Source: an uncultured Aquimarina sp. (GTDB lineage Bacteria > Bacteroidota > Bacteroidia > Flavobacteriales > Flavobacteriaceae). From it: a stretch of DNA of 64,000 nucleotides. The stretch lies in the NCBI GenBank assembly GCA_947497175.1, contig CANMFM010000008.1, positions 1 to 64,000 on the forward strand, given 5' to 3'. Both the position numbers and the translations under genes were made by a program. Below the pieces are notes generated by a model that made no database searches, was not told the origin of the DNA, and saw only the letters and a list, made by a program, of their open reading frames with translations. This document shows, one piece after another, positions 48,083-57,040 of the stretch (within the stretch, counting starts at the first letter, position 1; every line of letters begins with the position of its first letter).

Positions 48083-48685
48083 CTACTCATAAAAGCGAAT
48101 GATAGCACCATTGTCTTTTCCCTTTACACTTCGTACATACGCATTCACAACCTTACTCATGGGTACAGGATTGTGACCGGGAAAATAGTCTTTATATTTT
48201 TGGTAAGCATCTTCTACCATCCCCAAAGAAACTACATTGACCCTTATCTCATTTTCAATCTCTAATGCCACAGCTCTAACAAAACTATGAATCCCGCCGT
48301 TTACCATTGCCGCACTCGTTGTCTTAATCACCGGATCATCTGCTAATATACCAGTAGACAACGTGATCGAACCTTTTGGATTTAAATAATGCTGCCCAAT
48401 ACGAACCACATTAACCTGCCCCATTAATTTACTTTTTAATCCTATGTAATAATCCTCTTCGGTTAAATCATTGAACGCGGCCCATTTTGCCTCGCCGGCA
48501 ATACACAAAATAGCATCTAAAGTACCAATACTCTCGAACATTGATTTTAAAGAACCGCTATCTGCAATATCTACAATTATATCACCACTGGTTCGGCCCG
48601 CAATGATGACCTCATCGGTATCTGCAAAGTGCGCTGCTACTTTTTTGCCAATAGTTCCTTTTCCTCCTATAATTAATATTCGCAT
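48083..48685 (-). CDS. Atypical short-chain dehydrogenase/reductase
   Basis: It is a 200-residue Rossmann-fold protein: MRILIIGGKGTIGKKVAAHF (NADP-type TGxxGxxG-like loop), IVDIADSGS, LDAILCIAGEAK and a Ser in TLSTGI. The catalytic YxxxK of normal SDRs is replaced (AAMVNGG), as in a known short subfamily of SDR-like proteins, so it may not be a standard reductase. The start at 48685 was preferred to 48721 because it begins at the nucleotide-binding strand. Confidence 0.83.
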   Translation of the reverse strand: MRILIIGGKGTIGKKVAAHFADTDEVIIAGRTSGDIIVDIADSGSLKSMFESIGTLDAILCIAGEAKWAAFNDLTEEDYYIGLKSKLMGQVNVVRIGQHYLNPKGSITLSTGILADDPVIKTTSAAMVNGGIHSFVRAVALEIENEIRVNVVSLGMVEDAYQKYKDYFPGHNPVPMSKVVNAYVRSVKGKDNGAIIRFYE

Positions 48686-48792
48686 ACTCTTTTTTTCAGT
48701 ATTCAAGATTAAAGTTACCAAAATGTAACCATAATTAAACGCTATGCATATAAAAAAACAACAAACCCTCTGTATTAGTAGTCCCCGCAGGT

Positions 48793-48900
48793 ACTTTACT
48801 TTTCCCCGCAGCGGGGGAACACTTTTTAGCTGCGAGGAAACACTTTTTAACTGCGGGGAAATCTTTTTTACATGCAGGGAGGTTCACAAATACTGCGGGG
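48793..48900. repeat. 21-bp GC-rich degenerate tandem repeat
   Basis: Five units of exactly 21 bases (48793, 48814, 48835, 48856, 48877) share the pattern (G/A)GGGAAcACTTTTTAnCTGCG. The units contain TGCGGGG blocks that stand out from the AT-rich surroundings. There is no ORF in it. It lies between the SDR gene and the chitin cluster. Confidence 0.75.
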
Positions 48901-48949
48901 ACTGCAATCTATGAGTTTAGGAGAAGTTTATAAAACATGGGAAGCCAAA

Positions 48950-48982
48950 AAAACCCCGAATCACGCAAATAATTCGGGGTTT
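48950..48982 (-). terminator. Terminator of the astacin gene (end of chitin cluster)
   Basis: AAACCCCGAAT / ATTCGGGGTTT with an 9-10-base loop; on the minus strand it ends in a seven-base T-run, right after the astacin stop. Confidence 0.85.
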
Positions 48983-49005
48983 ATAAAACAATTCAAAAAC
49001 AAAGC

Positions 49006-50037
49006 TTAACTAATATAATACCATGTAGTACCTCTCAATTCTACACGTCTCCAACGATTTTGATTGTTGTCATAATACCACCAACCGTCGTTCCATCGGT
49101 ACACTCTTACTCCATGAATGGTATAGTAATTTCCGTTCTCATAGGTTTCTCCGCCCCCGCTACCCGGATACATAGTGTTTATTCCTGTTTTATCACCCGA
49201 AGACAATCCATTACGTTGGGTACTGTAACCACTACCATCTTTTCTGGCAATTGTACGCTGCCCATTCTTAGAGAATGCTTTGGAACTGTACATCATGATC
49301 GAACCAAAATCGAGGCTATTCGTATATTCGTCACCATCACGCCCTCTTTGTACATAGGTTTGGAAATTATGCTCTTTTCCGGACTGAATATTTTGCCATT
49401 GGATCGTAATCCAATTGCCTCTATCTGCACGGCTTTGTTCATGCCATAATCCTACGGCATGACCAATTTCGTGAATGGTACTACCTGTAGAACAGCCATC
49501 GGCAAGATTGATATTCTGTCGGCCTCCTACCATACCTACACTCGAAGAACAACCCGAACCTTTTCTAAATCGAACATAATTAGACTGATTGGTACGTCGT
49601 ACAAATCGCAAAGACGTATTGGCTTCCCAATGTGCAATCGCATCGGTAACACGATATTGTTTAGGCAAGCCACTATCAATAGTATAATATACTACATTGT
49701 TTGGCCATCGACCACCCGTTCTTCCTACACTTTTTTGATCAGGAACTTGTTCTCCATCTTCGAATACCAGTTTAACCGGGGTATTAGATACCATGTCTTT
49801 TTCAAAAATGATATCTCCTTCATAGATATACTCACCATTTATTTCTTCTACCGGAATTTTTGCTCCTGCATAGTATACATCACTTATCTTTCCCTGGGTT
49901 TCGGGATATGCAATTTCTACGGTGTTATTTTCTAAGGTTTCTTCTGCTCCGGTTGCAGCAGGTTCAAAATCCTCTGCAACACATGCTGCAAATAATAAGG
50001 CAGCCATTGATACTTTAAAAAACTGTTTTGTTTTCAT
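49006..50037 (-). CDS. M12A astacin-family zinc metalloprotease
   Basis: It is a 343-residue exported protease, probably a lipoprotein (Cys19 in LLFAACVAEDF). After a propeptide-like region comes the astacin domain (about 107-290) with the complete zinc motif HEIGHAVGLWHEQ (His189, His193, His199, Glu190) and the Met-turn SIMMYSS. A C-terminal stretch rich in Tyr and Trp (about 298-343, GVRVYRWNDGWWYYD, GTTWYYIS) looks like a small binding module I do not recognise. It is the last gene of the chitinase cluster; it may free chitin from cuticle protein or process the enzymes, which is inference. Confidence 0.9.
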   Translation of the reverse strand: MKTKQFFKVSMAALLFAACVAEDFEPAATGAEETLENNTVEIAYPETQGKISDVYYAGAKIPVEEINGEYIYEGDIIFEKDMVSNTPVKLVFEDGEQVPDQKSVGRTGGRWPNNVVYYTIDSGLPKQYRVTDAIAHWEANTSLRFVRRTNQSNYVRFRKGSGCSSSVGMVGGRQNINLADGCSTGSTIHEIGHAVGLWHEQSRADRGNWITIQWQNIQSGKEHNFQTYVQRGRDGDEYTNSLDFGSIMMYSSKAFSKNGQRTIARKDGSGYSTQRNGLSSGDKTGINTMYPGSGGGETYENGNYYTIHGVRVYRWNDGWWYYDNNQNRWRRVELRGTTWYYIS

Positions 50038-50075
50038 AATTTGAGTTTGTGTTAATATTTATTTAGATTTAAAAT

Positions 50076-52499
50076 TTACTTCTTCAGGATTTTTCCAAAA
50101 TATTTCTGATTAGCACTACTTATTTTATAAAAATATACTCCTGGTTCTAAATGTGCTATATTCAATTTAGTATTCGAAGACATATTTCTAGTATTTGTTT
50201 TTTTGAATTCGAAAACTTTTATTCCAACTCTATTGTATAGCATAAAGTCGTAAGAGTCAACTTCAGACTTAAAGTTTAGAAACAATTCGTCTTCAACGGG
50301 ATTCGGATATAGGTTAACTATCTGCTCCTGTACTACAGATTGAAGAGTGTTATCTACCAAAGAAGCGCTTCTGCCACCTAATCCATCCAAATAGGCGCGT
50401 ACGGCATTAGAAAATTGGCGATTTTCAAAGGCATCCCAGTTTATAGACCAACTCATTACTCCTCTAAGGTTTGGATAGGTTTGTGATAGTTGATATTGGC
50501 CTCCAAAAGAGTTGTTATTTATTAAATAATCCAGTGCAGTAATTACTCCGTTTGATCCTGTATGCCCGTTGCCGGCATTTACCGTTGCCGGAACACCAAT
50601 TAAAACCTGATCAGGCCGTAGTGCCGGGAAAAATTTACTTGAATCTTTGGTTATCGGAAAACCTTTGAGCAGCATATCCACCAAGGAAACGTAAAAATCA
50701 GAATTTCCCATGCTATAAAATTGATCATCCAACGCTGTAATAGGACCTGAATTATAGTACTGTACTTGTAAGAAAGTAAGTTTATCCCGTAATGCATGAA
50801 TGAGTGGTAAATAGGCTCCTGCCCTGCGATCTGCGCCACTAGAAATGCCGCCATAAAATTGATACCCTAATTGTACAAAGAACGTCTCTGGAGCCATAGT
50901 AAGGATAAAATCATTCCCAAAGTGATTACAAACGCTTCGTACCGCATCAATGGTATTTACAATAACCGGGGTCGTAGGATTAGTAAAGTCTGTATCCCCC
51001 AGTTCGAATGATAGTGAGTTACCTTCAAAATCAATATCCATACCATCAAATCCGTATTCTTCAATAATGGAAATCATAGAATTGATAAACTTATCTCGTG
51101 CTGAAATACTATTTAATCGTACCTGCCCTTCTGCTCCCCCTATAGAAATAATGATTTTTTTACCTTGACTTTGTAATAATTGAACATCAGATTTAAATTC
51201 TGAAGCCGTATATCCAATAGCATCAAAATCTGACGAAAGTTCAAATCCAATATCGCCATCGGTTGAAGAAATTTTGGGTTCTGCAAACGAAATATTTATT
51301 ACATCCCAGGCAGGAGAAACTTCTCTTAGCGGTATTAAACCTGAACCGTTTTGAAAATTATGCCAATATCCGTTTAAAATTCTTGCGGGCAAGCCTGTAG
51401 TAGGAGGATTAGTAGATCCTGCAGAAATGGCAACAGCTATCGAATCACTTGTTGCTCCTTTATCATCTGTGGCTTTTGCCAAAATCGTATGAGTACCCGA
51501 TACAGTGGTCCAATTGGATGTATATGGCGCTGTGGTATCCTCACTTATTTTATTTCCATTTATAAAAAATTCTACTTTTATAACCGATCCATCAGCATCT
51601 GATGCCGAGGCTGTGATATTTACCGTCTGACCAATTTCAAAACGAGAGCCATTAGATGGTTCTGTAATTGATACCGTGGGGTTTTGATTATCGGGTGTCG
51701 ATCCTCCACATTCTCCCAGATCTTTCCAGGCATTTTCCCATGCCCAGCCAACACCAGGTTCATAAGGGCCTCCTACGCTACACCAACCAGCGATGAGACA
51801 TTCATATTTTCTTCCATCATTTTGTACCTCATCACCTGTGTCATAAGGTGATCCATCTATATATAGAGAAGCCGCACAGCTACCGCCATCTCCGCCATCT
51901 CCAGAAGCGTTTACCCTAATACTTACCGGAGAAGAAACGGTCTCAGCGCCTAGATTATCAGTAGCTCTTGCAATAAGTCTATACTCGCCTACCTGAGCAT
52001 TGCTGATTGTAAAATTGAATGGGGCCGATGTATCTTCTCCTAAAAGAATATCGTTGTTAAAGAATTCTACCTTTACTACAGTACCATCACTATCTGCAGA
52101 ACTTGCAGCAATAGTAATACTACTTCCCTCTGTGAATGTACTTCCATCAGACGGAGACGTTACTTGAACCGTGGGAGGAGTATTAGGACCTCCATCACCA
52201 TCGCAGGGTCCCAGATTTCTCCATTCGTCATCTCTTCCTGAATTAGTTTCAGGATTACGGTTTTGGTTCCACCATTTGGCTTCATATAATGTGCCATTAT
52301 ACCTAACCCTATTGCCACCGAGATAGGTTACAGAGGAGCTCCAGGTAGAAATACCATCGCAAGAGGCAATAATTGGATTATCCCCTGTGGTCGTCTTATC
52401 CTTTGCTGTTACCTGTTGAAAAGATGTTAAACACAATATCAGTATTGCTAACCAATTCAAATGTAATCGTGTTTGTCGTTGATTGTATCTTGTTTTCAT
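50076..52499 (-). CDS. Secreted GH18 chitinase with two chitin-binding and two Ig-like modules
   Basis: Predicted to cut chitin outside the cell. The 807 residues hold: signal peptide (to about 32), classic CBM5/12 (47-99, YEAKWW), Ig-like module (108-197), Cys-rich CBM5/12 variant (208-264), second Ig-like module (273-359), GH18 barrel (370-715) with DGMDIDFE (Asp485, Asp488, Asp490, catalytic Glu492), and a T9SS type A tail (about 725-807, NLYPNPVEDELFLNF). The catalytic domain is closely similar to the third GH18 domain of the giant protein at the right edge, including YWHNF and MSWSINWD. Confidence 0.95.
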   Translation of the reverse strand: MKTRYNQRQTRLHLNWLAILILCLTSFQQVTAKDKTTTGDNPIIASCDGISTWSSSVTYLGGNRVRYNGTLYEAKWWNQNRNPETNSGRDDEWRNLGPCDGDGGPNTPPTVQVTSPSDGSTFTEGSSITIAASSADSDGTVVKVEFFNNDILLGEDTSAPFNFTISNAQVGEYRLIARATDNLGAETVSSPVSIRVNASGDGGDGGSCAASLYIDGSPYDTGDEVQNDGRKYECLIAGWCSVGGPYEPGVGWAWENAWKDLGECGGSTPDNQNPTVSITEPSNGSRFEIGQTVNITASASDADGSVIKVEFFINGNKISEDTTAPYTSNWTTVSGTHTILAKATDDKGATSDSIAVAISAGSTNPPTTGLPARILNGYWHNFQNGSGLIPLREVSPAWDVINISFAEPKISSTDGDIGFELSSDFDAIGYTASEFKSDVQLLQSQGKKIIISIGGAEGQVRLNSISARDKFINSMISIIEEYGFDGMDIDFEGNSLSFELGDTDFTNPTTPVIVNTIDAVRSVCNHFGNDFILTMAPETFFVQLGYQFYGGISSGADRRAGAYLPLIHALRDKLTFLQVQYYNSGPITALDDQFYSMGNSDFYVSLVDMLLKGFPITKDSSKFFPALRPDQVLIGVPATVNAGNGHTGSNGVITALDYLINNNSFGGQYQLSQTYPNLRGVMSWSINWDAFENRQFSNAVRAYLDGLGGRSASLVDNTLQSVVQEQIVNLYPNPVEDELFLNFKSEVDSYDFMLYNRVGIKVFEFKKTNTRNMSSNTKLNIAHLEPGVYFYKISSANQKYFGKILKK

Positions 52500-52514
52500 T
52501 GTATTATGGTATTA

Positions 52515-52544
52515 AACCTGGCAAGTTTTAAAACCTGCCAGGTT
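52515..52544 (-). terminator. Hairpin between the GH5-GH19 gene and the GH18 gene
   Basis: AACCTGGCA / TGCCAGGTT, a perfect 9-bp stem with a 12-base AT loop, right after the GH5-GH19 stop. The T-run is poor, so it may only partly stop transcription or stabilise an RNA end. Confidence 0.5.
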
Positions 52545-52550
52545 GATGAA

Positions 52551-55500
52551 TTATCTTTTTATTATTTTAAAAGTTTTGGTTTCTTTCCCTATTATGATCT
52601 TAAGGAAATACATTCCCGACGGAAGCTCAGAAACATCTTCAAGAATATATGTTTTTGCTTTGGTAACTTCGCTACCTGGTATAGTGATCATACGATGCCC
52701 TTTAAAATCTGTAAGACTTGCAGACCACTGAGTTTTCTGATCAGATTGAATCGCAATACGAAGCTCATTCTCAAACGGATTGGGAGACACACTAATCTTT
52801 ATCTTATAGTTTTCTTCTAATGTGCTTATACTGGATCTCGTCTCTGGTTCTGGTTCTACTCCTCTGAAAGGTTGCATTGTGGCGCAACCACATTCTGAAC
52901 AATCATCGGTAGTATCCAAATCGTTATTTACATTTAAAATACCAGTATAACGCTCATAAAAGCCGATACGCCCGAGCACTTTATTGATTTCAGTGCCTTT
53001 ACCGCATTCTATCCCTCCGTTAATAATATTAACGGTCATACCAAACCCTGGTTTTCGGTTTCTATCCTGATCATATGTTGTTGGAATCCAATTACCAACC
53101 ATAACATCATGAGCTGAAGGTTTGGGATACTGAGGGGTCATCCAAAACCAAATAGCTGTTTGAAAAGCTAATGCTGCATCCTGTACGATGCGCTCTGGAT
53201 TAGTAAGTAGTACCGTTTTATCTCCAAACAAGAATTCACTTACTTGTCCGTAATTATAGTTCCAACTTAATTGAATAGGTCCTCTACCATGATATGATTT
53301 TCCAGCTGCGGGAGGATAGTTGATATTACCTTCATCGCGATATCCAAGATTCGTAGTTCCTTCAAAGCCTTGCTCTTCTCTAAAATGTAATCCCCAGGAA
53401 TATGGACCCCCTGGGGCGGTAGACCATCCTCCTGTGGTTTCCTGGGAGATATTTGCCAGGAACGCGGCTAACTCTCTTTTGATAGTGGTTTCATCGCCTT
53501 CGCTTGCAAATTTTTCATAATCTACAACCTGAGTTACAATCGGTTTTGACTGGTTCCAATCGGCATCAAAATCGCTATCAGTACGTATGACTATGGATTG
53601 ATTCGTACGTTTATCTCTTCGTGTTAATCGATATAGATTTGTTCCTTTTCTACGCTCGAAAGTAACTTCGATACTGCTCATTCTATTTATGGCTTCAACA
53701 AAAGACTCGTATGTAAAAAAGTCCTTTGCCGGATCTAGTTCATAAGTTGCCAAATCAGTACCGTATCGATACGGGAAAAACTCGTTATATTCTTCCTTAG
53801 TGATAAAGAAATCACCTCCTTGAATTCGTTCTTTAATGGTGATTTCTATCTCGAATGGTGTAACTGCGTTTTGAGTATCGGCAGCAATTCCTGTATAGGT
53901 ATACGTTTTATACTCAGAAAATGACCAATCGGCTTCATATTCGTCATTTCCCTGAGGCAATAGAGGTAGTGCACCTCCAGGAACGTTAACATACACAGGG
54001 AACTCTACGCCATCGGGATCTTTGGCACGTACTCGAAACGGTACAGTGACCGGTAGTTCATCTGCGTATACAATGGTTGGCGTAAGCACAGTTACCTCTG
54101 GTGGTGTATTACCTCCTGTACATGGGCCAAGTTTTTCCCAGGCTAAAGGCCATGCCCAATCTTCTGGTCCGCCCGGAGTATAAGCGCCCCCGGCAGAGCA
54201 CCACCCTCCAACTTTACAACGGTATGTATACCCTAGATTGGCTACTTCATCACCTGTTTGATATGCGTTTCCATCTTGATAAGGTTCGGCTCCACAATCT
54301 CCAGGTTCAATAACGAAAATACCTATACCCGAGGACCTATTTAATAGTCCTTTATCATCTATAGCTTCTGCCAATAGATAATGATTACCACTACTCTCAG
54401 GAATAAAACTAAACTCATACGGTGCCGTAGTGTCTTCTCCCGCTATTCTACCGTCAACAACATAGATTACTTTGGCGATGCTGCCATCTGGATCTGAAGC
54501 ATTAACTTGTAGGGTAACCTCATCCCCAAATTGATATTGGGTCCCTTCTTCGGGGCTGGTAATAGTTACTACAGGTAATTGGTTATCAGTTTCTCCATCA
54601 CAAGAACCTAATTCATCCCAGGCACTGGGCCAAGCCCAATCATCTGGCCCTCCAGGTGTATACGGACCTCCTAAAGAGCACCATCCTGCTACTTTACACT
54701 TATATTTCTTACCAAAATTCTGCACTTCGTCACCAGCCTGATACGCTGTTCCATCTTGATAAGGGGCTACATCACATATAGTCCTATCAGATTGTTTAAT
54801 ACTATGCAAAGAGCTTACACGTGTGCTGCAGTTGCCTATTTCTTTCCAGGCATTTGGCCATGCCCAGCCTATACCCGGTTCGTAGGGTCCACCAATACTA
54901 CACCATCCCCCCACAAGGCATTCATATTCTTTACCTTGATTTAGAACTTTATCGCCTGCATTGTATGCGATTCCGTCTGTATATTGTAAAGAGCTACACG
55001 CGTCTCCTCCTCCCGGTCGTTTTGCTGTAATAGAAACCGGAGAAGAACTGGTAAACGCTCCCTGATCATCATAAGCTTTGATTGTCAAAGAATATGTTCC
55101 TTCCTCAATGGACGCAATTACGTATTCATACGGAGCTGAAGTATCGGTGCCAATTAATGTGCTATTTCTAAAAAACGCTACTTCAGTAATACTCCCATCA
55201 CTATCTAAAGCATTCGCCGTAATTGTTACTGGGCTTCCTTCTTCAAAGATTTGATTGTCTGCAGGAGTTACAATACTACATACTGGTGGTTGGTTTGTAG
55301 GTGTTCCGGCATTAGAAAATTCTAATCGATCAAGATTAAAATCTCCAGTATCCATTACAATACGTAAAATCTGTTGTCCTTTGGTCAAAGCAACATTAGA
55401 AATTACTGTTTGCCAATTTTGCCAACCACCAGTATTAGGTACATCAATTGATCCGCTAATATTTTGGTTATTGATTTCTAAATGAAACGTTTTTCCAGAG

Positions 55501-56822
55501 CTAATAGCAGCTATTCTGCATGCCAAAGTATATGTTTTAGTTTCTAGTACGTTTATGGTATATTCTAACCATTCACCTGTTTGTATCCAACCAATATTAT
55601 ATCCCCCTTCAGAACAAGGCTCTATATCTACTGCATCATTTCTATAGGTTCCGCCCTGGTTAGAACTTGTAGCATCATTAAAAGCAACAGATTGTGCGCC
55701 CAGATCATAATTTTCTACTTCGACAATACCCGGAACAGTAGCTGCGGTACCACCATAGGGAGTTTGAGTTGTGCCATCACCTCCATCCGGAAAATCATCT
55801 GCCGGAAATTTAATCTTATCGCGTATCCAGCTTCCGGCTTCTTTTAATCTATTGGTCGTCCATGGACCTCCAGAACACGTTCCGGTTTGCCAGACAGCGC
55901 CTGACCTAAAATCGTCAGAATAATTCCAACTTGTCCAACTAATTTTCTTTTGCCGCATCAGATCAATAAATCGCTGAGTCATTACAAAATCGTTTGGACC
56001 ATCTCCTGTGTATTCCTGGCTTCCAAATTCGGTAACAAAAACGGGTAATCGATTCGATGCCTGATCTAACATATTCAGATATGCCTCTCTATGACTTTTT
56101 GCATAAAAATGAAATGTATACATGACATTATCAAACTGCAAAGGATTATCGATCACGTCTTGCAAACTTCCTTCTCCAGAAACACCAAAAGTTGACCAGC
56201 CATGAGTACCCACCAATACTACCGCATCATTATCTATACCTTGAATTACAGGTATAATCTGATCGGCATAGTTCTTAATACGGTTCCAGTTGACTCCGGT
56301 ACCGTTTGGCTCATTACATACATCGTATATAATGTTGTTTTTATTTTTATGTAGTGTTGCAATATCAGTAAAGAATCGTTTTGCATTATCGAGGTTGGCA
56401 TTAGGATCTCCTGGATTTAATTGATGCCAATCTACCAAGGCATACATGCCTCTTTCTGTGGCTTCATTAATCAATCGGCTTACCTGGTTTGTAAAACCAA
56501 CCGGATCTGTTTCATAGCCCCCCTCTTGTACATATAGTGAAATACGAAGAATATCTGCATCCCAATCATAAGCGAGTGCATCTAAAGATGATTCTGTAAG
56601 GCAATTTCCCCATCCGTACCATTGGATACCATGAGTGCTCATTCCCCTAAGTTGTATGGGTTTATTATATTGATTGCAAAGTTGTGTGCCACAAACTTGA
56701 AGTTGGCCATTTATGCTTACAGGTGTCTGCTGAGCTAATATTCCTTGAATGCTCAGGATTATAATCCAAAAAAGCTTTTGGAAGTCTTTGATTTTATATT
56801 GTTTTATATAAGAAGTTTGCAT
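52551..56822 (-). CDS. Secreted GH5-CBM6-(chitin-binding)3-GH19 multidomain enzyme
   Basis: It has two catalytic domains on one 1423-residue chain. Signal peptide to about 31; GH5 (about 40-338) with acid/base Glu171 in CNEPNG and nucleophile Glu265 in VTEFGS; CBM6 (about 362-502); Ig-like (511-600); Cys-rich CBM5/12 variants at 607-665, 683-741 and 843-901 with an Ig-like module between the last two (748-838); another beta domain (905-997); GH19 chitinase (about 1003-1310) with catalytic Glu1128 in SQETTGGW and SYHGRGPIQLSWNYNYG; T9SS tail (1338-1423). The GH5 half suggests activity on beta-1,4-glucan or chitosan, the GH19 half on chitin. The pairing is unusual. Confidence 0.94.
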   Translation of the reverse strand: MQTSYIKQYKIKDFQKLFWIIILSIQGILAQQTPVSINGQLQVCGTQLCNQYNKPIQLRGMSTHGIQWYGWGNCLTESSLDALAYDWDADILRISLYVQEGGYETDPVGFTNQVSRLINEATERGMYALVDWHQLNPGDPNANLDNAKRFFTDIATLHKNKNNIIYDVCNEPNGTGVNWNRIKNYADQIIPVIQGIDNDAVVLVGTHGWSTFGVSGEGSLQDVIDNPLQFDNVMYTFHFYAKSHREAYLNMLDQASNRLPVFVTEFGSQEYTGDGPNDFVMTQRFIDLMRQKKISWTSWNYSDDFRSGAVWQTGTCSGGPWTTNRLKEAGSWIRDKIKFPADDFPDGGDGTTQTPYGGTAATVPGIVEVENYDLGAQSVAFNDATSSNQGGTYRNDAVDIEPCSEGGYNIGWIQTGEWLEYTINVLETKTYTLACRIAAISSGKTFHLEINNQNISGSIDVPNTGGWQNWQTVISNVALTKGQQILRIVMDTGDFNLDRLEFSNAGTPTNQPPVCSIVTPADNQIFEEGSPVTITANALDSDGSITEVAFFRNSTLIGTDTSAPYEYVIASIEEGTYSLTIKAYDDQGAFTSSSPVSITAKRPGGGDACSSLQYTDGIAYNAGDKVLNQGKEYECLVGGWCSIGGPYEPGIGWAWPNAWKEIGNCSTRVSSLHSIKQSDRTICDVAPYQDGTAYQAGDEVQNFGKKYKCKVAGWCSLGGPYTPGGPDDWAWPSAWDELGSCDGETDNQLPVVTITSPEEGTQYQFGDEVTLQVNASDPDGSIAKVIYVVDGRIAGEDTTAPYEFSFIPESSGNHYLLAEAIDDKGLLNRSSGIGIFVIEPGDCGAEPYQDGNAYQTGDEVANLGYTYRCKVGGWCSAGGAYTPGGPEDWAWPLAWEKLGPCTGGNTPPEVTVLTPTIVYADELPVTVPFRVRAKDPDGVEFPVYVNVPGGALPLLPQGNDEYEADWSFSEYKTYTYTGIAADTQNAVTPFEIEITIKERIQGGDFFITKEEYNEFFPYRYGTDLATYELDPAKDFFTYESFVEAINRMSSIEVTFERRKGTNLYRLTRRDKRTNQSIVIRTDSDFDADWNQSKPIVTQVVDYEKFASEGDETTIKRELAAFLANISQETTGGWSTAPGGPYSWGLHFREEQGFEGTTNLGYRDEGNINYPPAAGKSYHGRGPIQLSWNYNYGQVSEFLFGDKTVLLTNPERIVQDAALAFQTAIWFWMTPQYPKPSAHDVMVGNWIPTTYDQDRNRKPGFGMTVNIINGGIECGKGTEINKVLGRIGFYERYTGILNVNNDLDTTDDCSECGCATMQPFRGVEPEPETRSSISTLEENYKIKISVSPNPFENELRIAIQSDQKTQWSASLTDFKGHRMITIPGSEVTKAKTYILEDVSELPSGMYFLKIIIGKETKTFKIIKR

Positions 56823-57040
56823 ATAATTATATCTAATAGTGTAAATCGTATTTTAATCATGTAAGAAAAAAGAAGGTTGACCTAGGTCTGAATTACTTTG
56901 AAAACATTTCTAGGAATACACCTTGAAAAAATTCAGAAGAATCATTATGCCTTTTTTGAACTACATAGTAATTACAAGAAAAACGGTACGCTTAATAACG
57001 CTTTTGAAGTATTAATTTTCGAATTTGTACTAAATGAATC

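Noticed and set aside
48793..48900. CRISPR-like array
   Set aside because: The units are contiguous without spacers and degenerate, and no cas genes are present.
49459..49935. Plus-strand 158-residue ORF over the astacin gene
   Set aside because: It is antisense to the zinc-protease domain and has no recognisable features.
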